Shown: positions 32,786-45,510, counted from the first letter of the stretch. The stretch: 64,000 nucleotides of DNA from Syngnathus acus (GCF_901709675.1 NC_051088.1:8265193-8329192), one strand, 5' to 3'. The notes: generated by a model from the sequence alone, not told the origin. Made by a program: numbers and translations.

Positions 32786-33268
32786 CAATGCGCTCGGTAT
32801 TTAATGTTGGACAATTTCCCACGGCACAGCTGAACATCTCTCACGGCACAGGGAAACACTGTTTTAATCAATTAAAAAGTTTGCAGGGCAAGAAAACTAC
32901 AGATATGTCTGACCGGGAATCGAGGCGCACATCTTGCGACATGGAGCGAGTGGGGAGTGAATCATCTTATTTGCATTTAAAGAGACCACACCAAAACGGC
33001 TTGTTCTGAGGATTTCAGACAAAAGCTTTGCTGGTCCAATTTGCTTTGTCTGCAACTAAGGATTTACAACCATTAAACGTTACCTTTTAACCCTAACCCT
33101 ATTTTTAAAAACCGACTTTAATTTTAACCCTAGTTTTAAACCATAAGTTTAATTTGAAATGCAACTTCAAAGCCCTAACCTGAGTTCGAACAGATGGACG
33201 GACAGATGGATATATATTGTAAGGGCTAAATGCAAGTAAATTGCTGTTCATAATACTGTCTGTTCAAG

Positions 33269-33376
33269 CATCCATCCATCCATCCATCCATCCATCCATC
33301 CATCCATCCATCCATCCATCCATCCATCCATCCATCCATCCATCCATGCATCCATCCATCCATTCATTCATTCATT
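33269..33376. repeat. (CATC)n microsatellite at SINE tail
   Basis: About 25 CATC units with a few CATT units at the end, directly joined to a SINE (TTTTCGGAACCATTTATCC). This SINE family normally ends in such a CATC run. Confidence 0.95.
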
Positions 33377-34012
33377 TTCGGAACCATTTATCCTCACAAT
33401 GTTCACTTGCGTCCTGGAGCCTATCCCAGTGGTCTTTGGGCGGTAAGATGGTTACACCTATATAGACTACCTCACCTCAGATTACACTCATAATCACACC
33501 TACGAACAATTTTGAGTGTTCACTCGGTCTACCGTTCATGGTTTTGGGATTGGGAGGAAAGCGGAGCTCTGTTCAAACAGCATAGTCAGCAGCAGGGAAA
33601 TTATGTCATTGTAGCCTTGAGGTGCGCTGTAGGTTTGTGGTCGCTTGATGGCGCCAGACTCAAATGTTGTTCTTACCCTCTGCATGGCATGAAGAGAACC
33701 GAGGAAACAGTAAATAGCACTGGTAGTGAATGAGCGAGGCGGTGAGGGACGGACAGATGGACAGAGGGACAGAAACAAACAATCATTCACAGCCATTTAG
33801 GTCTACGGAGAATTTGGAGTGGTAAATCGTCCTGCCATGCATGTTATTTTTCGGGATATGGAATGAAACCAGAGTACCCGGAGAAAACCCACGCAGGCAC
33901 GGGGAGAACAGGCAAACTCCACACAGGGAGGGCCGGAGTTCGAATCGAACCTGCAGCCTCTGAACTGTGAAGCGGACGTGCTAACCAGTCCACCACCATG
34001 TCGCCCCATTTG
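33377..34012 (-). mobile_element. Two adjoining tRNA-derived SINE fragments
   Basis: First fragment to about 33570: GTCCTGGAGCCTATCCCAG, then a decayed ATGGTTTTGGGATTGGGAGG. Second from about 33770 to 34012: AATTTGGAGTGGTAAATCG, GTACCCGGAGAAAACCCACG and the tRNA head read on the - strand (B box GGTTCGATTC, A-box-like TGGTTAGCACG). Roughly 200 bp between them matches neither. Confidence 0.7.
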
Positions 34013-34224
34013 CAATCATCTGGTTTTAATTTAGAAAAGAATGATCAACATTTCTGCCACATTTCCTGACATGTTACCAAAACTAGTAGATGAATCATAC
34101 TGATACCTTTGTGCGTGTGTAAATTTTCTACACAGTCAAAAATGACCTTTGTGGAATAAAGGGATGGAAATAAACCAGTTTGCAACATGGTCGTGTGCTG
34201 TGTGGTGTTGGTCACCCTGTAGAC

Positions 34225-34552
34225 CAGGGGTGTCAAACTCCTTTTTTTGGCGGGCCGCATTGTAGTCATAGCTTCTTCCGAACGGCCATTATGACTGTCA
34301 ACCCAAATAATTGTATGAGCACCTCATATTATATACAATAAAAGCTACAAAACAAACTGACAAATAACTCGTTTTCAAATCAGACGAGTCAAAACTGGTC
34401 AGATATTTAAAAAATAGAAATATTATTAAAAGTGAAGACAATTTGCAATTCTAGTAATGACACGAATTTGATGCACAATTTGTCTTTGCGGGCCACATAA
34501 AATGATGTGGCGGGCCGTATCTGGCCCCCGGGCCTTGAGTTTGACACCTGTG
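34225..34552. mobile_element. hAT-like MITE, copy 2, with perfect 8-bp target duplication
   Basis: 328 bp beginning CAGGGGTGTCAAACTC and ending GAGTTTGACACCTGTG, flanked on both sides by CTGTAGAC (34217-34224 and 34553-34560). It is the inverted counterpart of copy 1 at 545-867. An 8-bp duplication and CA(G)G termini fit hAT transposons. No coding capacity. Confidence 0.9.
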
Positions 34553-34682
34553 CTGTAGACCATCAGAACAAAGTTAGCCATTTTGTCCTTGTCGTGTGTA
34601 AAAGCATGTGTATCAGGCCTTTTGACATTGCATCCTATGTGGAGCTCTACTTTCTGATTTTAGTGCTTAAATCTCTCCATTG

Positions 34683-34684
<2 letters not shown>

Positions 34685-34722
<38 letters not shown>

Positions 34723-34761
34723 CTTGTGTGTGTGTGTGTGCGTGCTTGTGTGTGTGTGTGT
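34685..34761. repeat. (TG)n microsatellite
   Basis: TG dinucleotide tract with GC and CT interruptions. Confidence 0.95.
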
Positions 34762-35154
34762 TGCGGATGACGCCGTTTTCCTGAGGCTGATCACCACGCT
34801 CTTCCCCACGTCCTGTTTTTGTCTGCGCCGCCGTCTGTGTGGAAGTTGTGTGGGCACCCTCTGGATTGCCTCACCGCTGAAGCATGCCGGACCCTGTTAT
34901 CCGGCTATCCATCTGTCTTATTGATTTTCTCCCGCGTCCCCCATCAACACCCCCCTCTCACCCCCACCCTGTAGAGTTTCATCTTTCCTACACTTTTCTG
35001 TTGGGCGAGAGAGCGAGAGGGAGGAGGGGTGAGATCAGAGAGGAGGGGGATATGGAGGGGGGGGGCTGGCTTCTGTAGGACGGGTGGAAGAAGTTTGGGG
35101 AGGGTAGTACCTAGCTTTGACTAAGGATAGAGAGAGAAAGACAAGACTAGAGTA

Positions 35155-35158
<4 letters not shown>

Positions 35159-35239
<81 letters not shown>
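35159..35239. repeat. (CT)40 microsatellite
   Basis: Uninterrupted CT run of about 81 bases. Arg-Glu reading frames on the opposite strand are artefacts of it and are unrelated to the RE repeats of rere. Confidence 0.97.
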
Positions 35240-35242
<3 letters not shown>

Positions 35243-35740
35243 CCCATGGGAGCATCCTCCCTCCTCCTCTTCCTCCTCCATCCTGCTCTGAGGCGCCTCT
35301 ACAACACACGCTCCACTCGCCACTGCGCCCCCCCCCTCCTCCTCCTCCTCCCCTTCCTCCCACAGCCTCCCGCTCCGTCCTCCCGCCCGCCCGCCCGCCT
35401 GCCTGCCGTCTCTACTTCCCGGGGGGCCTGGGCAGTGCTGGCGGCGCAGTCGTGATTTGCAGGAGATTTGTCTAAGTGAGAAGCAATTAGTGCGCCTAAG
35501 CACTGCTAATGTATGCATGCTGGGGCCGCCTTCCCGCCCCCCTTCTCGTCTGTGCCAGGTCCGGGCCAGCTCTGCGTCCTGCTCTCCCTTTAGCACTTTT
35601 TTGTCTTGAGCCATCACGTTGTCCCTGTTTTCTCCTTCTCGTGACCTTGTGCGCTTGGATTCTATTAGCATGCGACAATTAGTGCACCAGTCATGCAGAA
35701 ATGAAATGTGACATGTTGTGTTGGGGTTTCTATCATTATC
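35240..35740. promoter_or_regulatory. GC-rich stretch followed by homeodomain-site-rich DNA; candidate element
   Basis: 35270-35450 is C-rich with CCTCCTCCT and CCCGCCCGCC words. 35455-35700 is complex sequence with GCAATTAGTGCGCC, TATGCATGC and GCGACAATTAGTGCACC, two AATTAGTGC words about 190 bases apart. The repeated homeodomain-like word in unique sequence suggests an enhancer; no conservation evidence is available. Confidence 0.25.
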
Positions 35741-36692
35741 TGTTTATATGCAAAGTTTAGATGAGCTGCCACTATACCTCAAATTATGTTACTTGTATTG
35801 TTCCAGCATACATGCACGGGAGGATGATGCACTGACTGGTTGAAATAATTACACCTCCACCACTGTAGGTAGCGCTAAGATTCCTTACAGCTGAACCTCT
35901 TTGGCGAAACACAATCTGTTCAGGGGTGTTGTTTTGATGTCAAAGTGGATAAGTAACCATTTCAAACCTTCTAAATTGTCTGTAAAAGTACATGAACCGA
36001 CATTATCAGGACTCGCTGCAAAATGGCAAGAAAGACTCAGATTTGTTGGAATCGGGTGTTGTTTACTGACCAGGTGGATCCCGTGGACAGGCAGCGTGAC
36101 GAGCTTGTGCGACAGTGGGCTTTGGCCCTTCATATGGCGGCTTATTAATGTCACCTAGCAAGTTTTAAAATAAAAGAAGAATTTCCATCCTTAGCGTATC
36201 ACTCAATAGCAAATGGTGGGATCACTGGAGCTAACTCTTAGATAGGTATGAAATAAACTCAGTCCCACTGTAATGCAAAGCATGGAAACATTACAGACGT
36301 CAACCACTCTCCCTTTTAATCACATGTGAGAAGCATATGGCAGCTAGGCAGTCGGCATGTCGCTAGCTAGAGGCTTGCATAAGAAACTAATCTGCAGCTT
36401 CATTCAGAGCTCCTTCTTGGCTAGAGCAGAGGACCAATAGATGCACTCAAAATGTATGACATCATAGAAGACCCAAATTAAAGTTCTTTACGATAAGTTA
36501 CAAGCTATCGGAAATGGCAACAGTAAGCAACCGCTTACCAAAATAAAACGGATTGCTCTAAACTTCAATTAATATACATATAAAAATATTGGGCTCGGTC
36601 AATGACAGAAATGACACAGAAACACTGGCTAATCCAATACAAATTACTCAGATACCACCAGAGTCTTTTCCACTTCAAATATGTCCATGTGT

Positions 36693-36950
36693 CATCTATC
36701 CATTATCCAAACCGTTTATCCTCATGAGGGTCGCGGGCGTGCTGGAGCCAGCTGACTTTGGGCAAAAGTGAACTGGTTGCCAGCCAATCACAGGGCAAAC
36801 ATAGACAAGCAAGCATTCACACTCACAATCGCACCTAAAGACAATTCAGAATACCCTTGCATGTCTTTGGAATGTAGGAGGAAACCGGAGTAGCCGGAGG
36901 AAACCCACGCAGGCAGGTGACGTGCAACCCGTTGCCCCACCATGCCACCC
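36693..36950 (-). mobile_element. tRNA-derived SINE fragment
   Basis: Blocks TTTATCCTCATGAGGGTCGC, GGGCGTGCTGGAGCC, GGTTGCCAGCCAATCACAGG and GGAGGAAACCCACGCAGGC in the usual order. There is an internal deletion after CTGGAGCC and the tRNA head is decayed. Confidence 0.75.
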
Positions 36951-37559
36951 TCTGTGTAAAACAAATCCAATAAAAGTAATTTGGTCAGAAGAGCTCTAGC
37001 TACCTTGTGAGCGCTTCATAGTTCATACTTGCTTTATTTCGACTAGATAATAATAATTAATAATGTCATCATGGTAACAAAATCCGGACTCACCATTGTC
37101 TCAGCAGAATATAATGTGCGCTTTGCAATGGCTAATATGACACGGAGCTGTTTTAAATCGCAAAAAAAAAAACATCCTTTAAAAAACAGGTAGTTTTCCT
37201 TGGACTAACCCAATATTTTGGCTTTCTCTGGCACCATGTCACAGACTTTATGTTGACCTTTGGCCCTCGTCTTCACATGGTTCCAGGCATCATTTGACTG
37301 CACTAATCCATCCATACCCTGGAAGCTCAACACATGCTCTGGGCTTCTTCCGCATAGCAATGTGGAGCGTACAAGGCTGGTAGGAGACCCTTTTGAAACA
37401 CGGGGGAAGCCTCTGTCTGGTGTGACCGCCCCAAGATGAACTTTGCCCTCTTTGTACGCGTTGACTCTTTCTTACTCAGACAAAAACAAGATTAAGTCGG
37501 CTGGTCTTGATGCTGGGCTGACTGCCTTCCAAACGGGAGCCGGCGTGGGCCGTGGGTGG

Positions 37560-37690
37560 CTTTGGAACCAGGCGCTCGTTAATTAAAGATGGGCTAATTA
37601 CCACTGCTTCTTAAGAGAGGCTTTTACGGCGCTGATAAGAGGATAATCCTGCAGTGAAAGGCAGTGATCGTAGTGGTCCCCTCTAGACCG
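37560..37690. promoter_or_regulatory. Candidate enhancer with CRX/OTX-type and homeodomain sites
   Basis: Contains CGTTAATTAAAG, GGGCTAATTACCAC and GAGGATAATCCTGC. TAATCC is the core recognised by OTX/CRX homeodomain proteins and TAATTA by many others. Mammalian Samd11 is expressed in photoreceptors under CRX, which makes the site of interest 21.5 kb upstream of samd11. This is motif reading only. Confidence 0.22.
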
Positions 37691-39750
37691 GGCCTCCTGC
37701 TCAGCTGGGCTGCAGAAAAAAAATGCACGGCAACAATGCCCCCCCCCCCCCTTTATTTCGCCATGCTTCTTTAAAGGGGGCCATATAGAATATTCAAGCA
37801 GTCTGCACTTCAGTGGAGGAAGCCTGCATGAAAGACTCAAAGATTCAGCCATTGCTTGTTAGGCAACGGCTTTTGGAGGATCCTTTCAAGCTACATCAAC
37901 TTACTAAATTCAATTTGGTTAAGAAAGAAAAGGGCCGATTGTTCCTTGTGTGGAAGAACTAACATGGAATATTCTATTTTACGCAGCGTGGAAAGGACTG
38001 TGGCTTTTCTGTGGGACTGTTAGCAAGGAAGGATCCACTGTACGTCCCCAACACATTGGAATCCCTTGAGCTCATTTACTGGAGATTCGCAGCAGTGCCG
38101 ACACACATACATATTACGTGTGTCGGCTCGCATGTAAATAATCACATTTACAGTCCATCTCGCAGTCACATGACTGAAAGGTTGCACGACCCGACTATCG
38201 TTCACGTGTCTCTAACCCATATTTTGTCACGGGGAGTTGGCCATTAGCGCTCGCTGGGGTTTTCCCATATGCTTGGACGGCACAGATCTATAATTCAGGG
38301 GTGGCAGATGTCCCCATGCATTATGCATGAGTGCCGTTCCATGCCACGCTAGCGAGCCAGCCAGTCGGAGAAGCATCGCAAGGTCTTTGCATATAGCAGG
38401 ACTCCTCAATGTTGACCTTTGGAGTGCCCCTTCCCTGCAAATAGGTCACTTTTCATGTCAGAGCTCACTTGTCTCTTTAGCATGCAGGCAGAAAAATCAG
38501 ATTAATAAAGTGTTCGTGTAATTTCTGACAAATGTGGGCTTGGAGAAGAAGATTGTCTTAATTATAGATTCACCTCATTTTTATTATTGCAACACCATTT
38601 CAGTTGGGATGACGTCTTTTGGAAGCTTCAAACCTTTCGAATCTACTCAATTATGAAAGCGCGAGCTGTAAGGCTCACAATTTCAAACACTTTTCCAATC
38701 AATAGGGGGCAGTGTATCACCTAAAAGTCGGGATTACCAGCTCTCCTCTGAAAAAGGCGGAAATGCCAACTTCCCTGGCATGGACTGAGGGTGAAAATCT
38801 CCATTTAGCAGAAAATTTATGTTCCACTCTGTCACGCTCACAAGCTTTGGGTCGTGACTGAAAGAATGACATCACTGTGGCTTGAATGAGCTTCCTCTGG
38901 GTGGCACGTCTGGACTGCTGCTCCCTCATGCCGTCACAGGATGTAAAGAACTGGCAATTGTGTGTCGTCCCAGTTTCCCCGACTCTGCCGGGCCAACAAC
39001 TCCAAAGAGAGACACTCGGGGCCATGAACATTGACACGGGCCTCCATCATGCCTGCAGCTCCGTTTGTTACACTGCCCAGGCTGGATTTACAATGCATGT
39101 CTCAGTGCCCAATTACAATTTAGTGCGGATATCTGATTTGCAAATCTAATTTCAGGCTTCCCTGGACAGTGGTTGGCAGGTCTCTATCCTATACAAAAAA
39201 GTCAGTTGGGTAAAACTGTCCCCTCTACAACAATTTTCAATTGTCCACAGATGCCACGGGACGCCAGCAAAGTATTATTTGTCTTATTAGACAGGCCGAT
39301 TGCCTCCCTTCACTTCACCTTAGTTCCTTGGCACCGAGATGCCACGAAATGAATCTTTTAGCCCTTAGTTAGGGGCTTGGCCTGAGCACAAAAACAGTGA
39401 AAATGTGAATTTTCCCCCAGAAATTCAACTCCTGGTCTATAAATTGCTTGCTGAATGGCCCGGCGTGAATATATGACAGAAATCCTAATGGAATATTAGG
39501 GCTCTGAGGTCTGCAGACTCGGATCAATTAGTGGAGCCCAGAGTTCAAAGCAAAGATGATGAAGCGGCATCAAGATCCTCATCATGCTTTATTAGAGGCA
39601 GAGAGAGCGCACAGGCTGGAATATTCCTGCCGTTGTGTGGTGGAGGAAGCGGTTGCGTGTGTGCTGAGGCGTCTGCACTGTAAATCACACCTACATACCT
39701 GGAGGAGACGGCAGCTTTGTACGCTGCTAACCTCAAAGAGTGGGAGATAA

Positions 39751-39889
<139 letters not shown>

Positions 39890-40072
39890 GACTAAGATCA
39901 CAAGCTGCCGCCAGCACAAAGCCTGTCCGGCGCTGAACTAGCAACCCGATACCTCCTCCGGAGCCTTGTGGACGGGCAGAGTGGGTGTGGGAGCAGGCTT
40001 CCATAAAGTCTGTCCCGCCGGTTGGCAGTAACCTGAGCTCCAAGCAGACAGCCGCGGTGCCTCGCAGTCAGG

Positions 40073-40075
<3 letters not shown>

Positions 40076-40170
<95 letters not shown>
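40076..40170. repeat. Long (GT)n microsatellite
   Basis: About 95 bases of GT with GC interruptions at its right end. Complementary to the (AC)n tract 190 bases to the left. Confidence 0.97.
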
Positions 40171-40171
<1 letters not shown>

Positions 40172-40286
40172 AGCGTGCACACACAGACATGCTGTCACAC
40201 GTTGGGATGAGGCATATGTGCGTGTAGTAGACAGACCAACTTTCTGTCACCCAACTTACATCATTTCAAAATGTCTTCCATTTTCG

Positions 40287-40290
<4 letters not shown>

Positions 40291-40326
<36 letters not shown>
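40291..40326. repeat. (CT)18 microsatellite
   Basis: Pure CT run of 36 bases. Confidence 0.96.
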
Positions 40327-40327
<1 letters not shown>

Positions 40328-43300
40328 ATTTTGAGGACACTAGCTTTTCCCTCCAACCCCTCCCCCCTCCCTTTTACCCTCGGCGAGCTTCGACGTGACC
40401 GCCATCCAAAACATCTAAGACGTCAGCAAGCAGAAAAACTGCCTTCAGCTGCCATATTGCTCGCTGTGGCTGCCAGAATGCTGGCCTTTATGGCCGCGCA
40501 CGCAGTGTGTTTGCAGAGGGACCGCGGAGGGGGCGGCGGCGATAGGCTGAGGGTGACGGACGGCGCTTGCCTCTGGGCTGGCAGAGGGACAGGAACCTCC
40601 CCCACCCCCCTCCCCCCCACATCTGCGTTTGCGGTGGGTGAGGAAGTTAACTGAGCCACAGCAGAGCCAAGATTCTTTCCCGAGATATTGACAGGTTGGA
40701 ACCTGAGGGCTCCTGCAGGATAGGAACACACTGCCAGAGGCTTGCTTCGCTCACCGCACAGCCTGCCCGCCTCGCAGGGAGCGGCATGAGCGGGAGCAAG
40801 GGATGAAGGGGTGAGTTGGAGGCAGGCGTGATGGAAAGAGTGGGTGAGCCACAGGTCTCATGGGGATGAGTTGGACGGTTGCATAGTGGTGACGTACGGG
40901 TGATGTTCATTACGGCCCAGTGTGATGATTCACAACAGGCAATGCCTTTAAAAGGACATTCATGTCATATTTGATGAAGAAGAGTAGTCCATGTCGAGAG
41001 ATTGTGGCCCCTTCCATCATTTAAGTTACCCATTCCTGGTTCGCACTATGAATATAGGCAATTGTAATTTTTATTTTTTTTATCACTGTTTGTAGCTGGG
41101 TTCAGTCTGTATCCCTCAGCATGCATATAGCGGGTGTTCACTAAGATGTTTAAGCGGCGGCTGTGCCGCCATCATTGCGTAGCGCTGAAATGGGGCAAAA
41201 ATATAGGTCCTGCCGTTCAGGGTCATTCGCCATGGTAACAGCTGACCAGGTCAAAAGGTGAGTGGCTTAGCTAAGGAGGGTGCTGGCGGCTGTTTGTTGA
41301 TTTTTCGATAGCGATGACCCTGACCTTCACACAAATCGATACCGCCTCCTTAAACTTTCATTCGTCCTTGTTCACACTCACACCAGACAGATTGGAAAAA
41401 ATGGAGCCTCGGCTAGATAGGAAACAGTACGCTAAAAATACGATAAGGTGTGTGTGTGTGTACTAGTATGGAAATGGAAATCTTAAGTGTGATTTAATGC
41501 TTGAAATGAACTTTTGTTCTTGGAATTTAAACTTTGTGCAAATGGAGGCGCATACGCTTGCTGGAAGACGTATCAAAACTGTGGCTGGAAACACAACACA
41601 TTCAACACACAGACCAAGACGAAAGTGGCGCGCGCACACATAATGACAATTGGGCCACAATTGAGCATTTTCCCTCCTGCGATCAAAGTCCCGATTTTCG
41701 GATGTCTCTATTTCTGAATGGTTCCCTTGTGGTCTTTCAAATCGTCCCAATCTGCAAGACATTTTTGTATTCTAAAAAATGGGACTTCCCAAAAACGTTT
41801 CTTGGTGTTTTAGTGCATCATTAAGCGGGTTTGTGTCAACCCAAAGATTGTTCTGGGTACTGTGCATGTGAGGGAGTCGTTCCAATACAGGAAATCCTTT
41901 TCAAACACTCTTTCCTGTCACTGTGTCTTCCTCTTCATTGCAGTGCTTTTGCTCTTTCTATGCTTTGACACCCTCGTTACCACTTTTGCTACCCATAATC
42001 CCGTGTGTGACCTGTGAGCTTGCTGGGCTCTTCTGTAGCGCTACAAGGCCTCGTTTTGCGAATATGCCAAATTTTGGCCTGAAATCCTCCATTTGCTTGG
42101 ATTTACTGTCAGGTATTCTAAATCTTTATTTGCCATTGCTGTTTTCTCATTTAGCTTTCGGAGCGAAGTCAAAAGATCACAAATATGACATCATCGTCCT
42201 CTCATGTTGATCGTCAAGCTTTTTAGCCAAACTAGACGTGATTTTCAAATTTGTCTTTCATGTGGTTTGTTATGTGTTTGTGCATGGGTCTCTAAGTCAC
42301 GCAATGGATGGTCTCCAGGTTTCGGCTTTGGTGGCGTTGGAAGAGCTGCATCGTGGCCGGCTGGCCCTGCGTGAAGCAGCAGCACAGGAAACGCGTCAAG
42401 GCGCTGCGAGCTAAATTAAACCAGATGTCTGACGTTAGCTGCCGGAGGATTCTCGCCGTGGAATTGGAGTGTCAACTGGGGAAGTTTGCTTTCGCCAACT
42501 CTTTTGCGCTTGCTCTGAGCTTGTCGTTTGTCTTCAGCTTATTTGTCTGGTGAGACTAATGAAGAAAAAACACACCAACAAACTTACATATACAGTACAT
42601 GAAAAACTTCAGGTTGTTCTGTGTGGAATTCAACCAAGATGCACAAAAAACGTGGCGGTTGCATGATGCAAGCATACTGTGTCAGACATGGTCTCTCAAG
42701 TACCAGTTTTTCTCCTCAAGATCAGACTTCGATGCCAAATCAGTTCCAGTCGATATTCCCTCCATGTCCACTGTATAGTTCATCATCAAATACAGTGCTA
42801 GCATGATTATAAATATTGTAGCATCCTGACAGAGGCCCTGAGATGCTGCTTCTTTCCAGAGAGTTTATTAGGATTCAACAGCAAACCTGCTCATTCGTCC
42901 CAAGTGTAGCTCCAAGCTTGTCCGTAGCTGAATCCAAAGCTGCGTCCTCCAAAGATAAATTTCAAGGCCACATAACGTAACTTCTGTGGCACCTCGACCG
43001 CACGCCAGTCTGCAAACTCAAGCGGCCTTCGAATCTAGCCTTGAAATCTGGCCTTGGTTTCCATGGCGACTGGCGCTCTCAACCGCTCATGCGTACGCTG
43101 CATTCAGGGACCTACAAAATGTAGGAAACTCAACCATATTATGAACCGCCCATTGAGTAAGAGTGTTTGTCTGCTTGTGAGCTGTGGCCAACAGCAGCTT
43201 TTGTTTCCGCATTGTATCGCTTCATGTCGATGTTCAAAAATGGCTGCAGGGGAATGTGGTGGCTGTGGCTCTCCTCTCCTCTCCTTGTTTGTTTGTTTGT

Positions 43301-45159
43301 TTTTTTTGCTTTCATTTTGTCCTTATTTAGTCTGCTGTCTGGAGACAGCTTAGCATTACAGAAAGTAATTTGTTCTCAATCGCCTAATATAGATAGATAA
43401 AAATGAAATACAATAAAATAAAATTCCTCATGCTGGCTGTTCCAGTATTCACTATTAAAAAAAACTCCCAAAATGATTGGTATAAATGAGAAATTTCCAT
43501 GCTTTGGGGAGGGATTTCTGAGACAGACCAATAAGTATGATACCGCACCCCATAAATCTTGGATATTGTAGGGGCGCCGCGATATGGGGGGAGCACACTC
43601 ACGAATCGTCTTTTGCAGGTCATATGTTTGGTATTTGACTTGATGCAATACCCTCACTGGAGAAGATAAGAAAGCAGGACTGTGAAAAACGAAAATCCCC
43701 CAATAAATACTAAACACTGCGGGTGAAGTTAGCAAAGTGGCATTCAAAGCCTTCCCTAATGCTTTGAAGTCCGAACAACCTGTGTTTCGGCTCTTCTGGA
43801 AACAGATTGTGTCACCTTGGCCATTCCTCAGCGTTACAAAACCACCGTTGAACACTTACATGACTTCCCCATTAGACTTGCTGTGATATGCACTTATTAT
43901 TTGGTGTGACCGGAATAGAAAAGCTTATCTCATGCAAATGAACTCTTCTAGGCTGCAATCCTCGGCCGCTTCACTTCTTTCAGCCCTCAGCCGCCCCCCT
44001 TTCCTCTTTGAACGCGTCCATAGTGGGAGATGGCCTGCTTTCTATGCCTGGAAGCGTCGCCTGGCCTCCTCCGCTTCACTGCCCTCTGACTTTCTCTCAC
44101 ATATACGGTATGCACACACATTTGGGCACATGCGCGTGCACACAGGCCTATACAGACTCAGTCATGCACAGCAATCATACATGGCACATGCACACACACG
44201 ACGCCCTGTGCTCCGGCTGACGCTGTACGTCCAGGACTCCAGCTGAGCCGTCGGTCCTCCAGAGCCGGCCAAAGCCTCACCTCCATCTTATCCCCGTGCC
44301 ACGGCATCAAGAGTGCGCACCCCTCCTACGTTATCACAGCATCTTACCGGATAGATGCACTCACAAACAGTGACTTGCATGGCTCTGGCCAACACTAAAT
44401 CCTGCCGATAGTGGCTGACTCGTGTGTGTGGAGATGTAAGACACGCAGGGGCAGTAAAATAGAAACCATCAGTGCTCAGCCGGGGCGATTTTTCTTTGCT
44501 GATTCGAGGTGAATTGACAAAGCCAGAAGGTCCTGAACGGCTCTGTCTGAGAGCGGCTTTCAGCGGGCTGTTAGTCTTTTCATCATACGCACGCATGCAC
44601 GCACACACGCACGTACTGCTGTCCCCTCTGACCTGGGCCATTTCCTGCCCCTGGCTGATCTATTGGCTGACGCCTGCCCTGTGACTGCAGAGGAAAAAGA
44701 GGAGGGGAAAGAAAGTGTGTGTACGCATGCTTGCGGCCTGTCCCCGTGAATCGATATCTGTCTCGTATATCCATGAGCTGTGCCTGACCCCTGCTTGACC
44801 TTGCTCAGCGGCGCTGCTCGCCGTTTGTTTTTCCATCGGACTCTGAAAACGTGAGAGGCACGTCAAGTTTTAAGCCCGCTGGGATGAGGCGACGGCTCAG
44901 CACCGCATATGGTCATAGTCGACAATTAAATTACGCCCTGCTATGATTGCAGACTCCATCTCTATCTAAGTTCAATTAAAATAACCACGGGATAAAACCG
45001 CAGAGCAAAAAATGACGAAGTCGAATCTATAGCTAGCCTTGTTGCGCTCACTTGAGAGCTTTTGCAAGTCAGTTGTGACGCAAGCGCGCTGGATGAAGTC
45101 AGCCTTGCGTGTTGTTGGTGTGTGCTGATAGACGCTTCAGCTCGCAGGCTTAGCGGGGC

Positions 45160-45510
45160 TGCGGGTGCTTGCCGCCGCCGGCACTAATTGAACCCTGCCT
45201 CTGATGGGGGGAGGGAAGCGAGGTTTGCGGTGAGGGGTGGGGGGAGATGGAGGGGATGGCGGGGTCTGTCAATGAGGGAGAGGCGGGGGGGGAAGGGAGG
45301 GAAAAAATAGCGTGGTGAGGGCGACGCACCCCTGGGGGGGTTGAGTCCCTGCCTGCCTGCCTTTTCGCTCTGCCGCCCTCCTCCCTCCCCCATCCCGCCC
45401 GCCGCCCGTCTAAATAGCCGTGCCGGCGCTCCAGGGCTTCCTGCGCCTTATCTGCTGATAATTGGGCGCTGGAGCTCCACAGCTCGCTTATGAAATATAG
45501 ATTCCTGACG
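45160..45510. promoter_or_regulatory. G-rich stretch followed by a candidate regulatory block
   Basis: 45184-45380 is strongly G-rich on the + strand (GGGGGG runs, C-rich from 45360). 45420-45510 is complex: CTTATCTGCTGATAATTGGG and CTTATGAAATATAGATTCC, with GATA-type and AATTG motifs. Possible CpG-rich regulatory DNA; function unproven. Confidence 0.22.

Larger units (their letters stand above)
29853..32861. mobile_element. 3.0 kb near-palindromic foldback element with hAT-like ends
   Basis: Starts CAGTGTTTCCC (29853) and ends GGGAAACACTG (32861). The two halves are reverse complements over more than 1 kb. The left arm from 29853 pairs with the right arm read back from 32861, interrupted by about 830 bp (31955-32785) present only in the right arm. 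Over the stretch compared by eye (about 30050-30440 against 31450-31850) the arms differ at only about a dozen positions. Each arm carries a tRNA-like segment and a TGACGTCA site. The left arm also has three extra tandem units of about 235 bp. Flanking 8-mers CTTTAAGG and TTTTAATC agree at 5 of 8 positions, a weak target duplication. No transposase frame, so a non-autonomous or compound element. The end sequences suggest the hAT group; this is an inference. Confidence 0.75.
35741..39750. other. Intergenic DNA
   Basis: No coding exon recognised. Contains a SINE copy (36693-36950), a C-run (37740-37752) and a possible regulatory stretch at 37560-37690. The rest shows no structure that I can name. 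Confidence 0.6.

Noticed and set aside
35147-35671. Long - strand frame with Arg-Glu repeats
   Set aside because: Produced by the (CT)40 tract read on the opposite strand; not related to rere.
42308-42553. Short + strand frame with basic N-terminus and hydrophobic C-terminus
   Set aside because: Looks membrane-protein-like by eye, but there is no family match, no supporting splice context and the start context is ordinary; probably chance.
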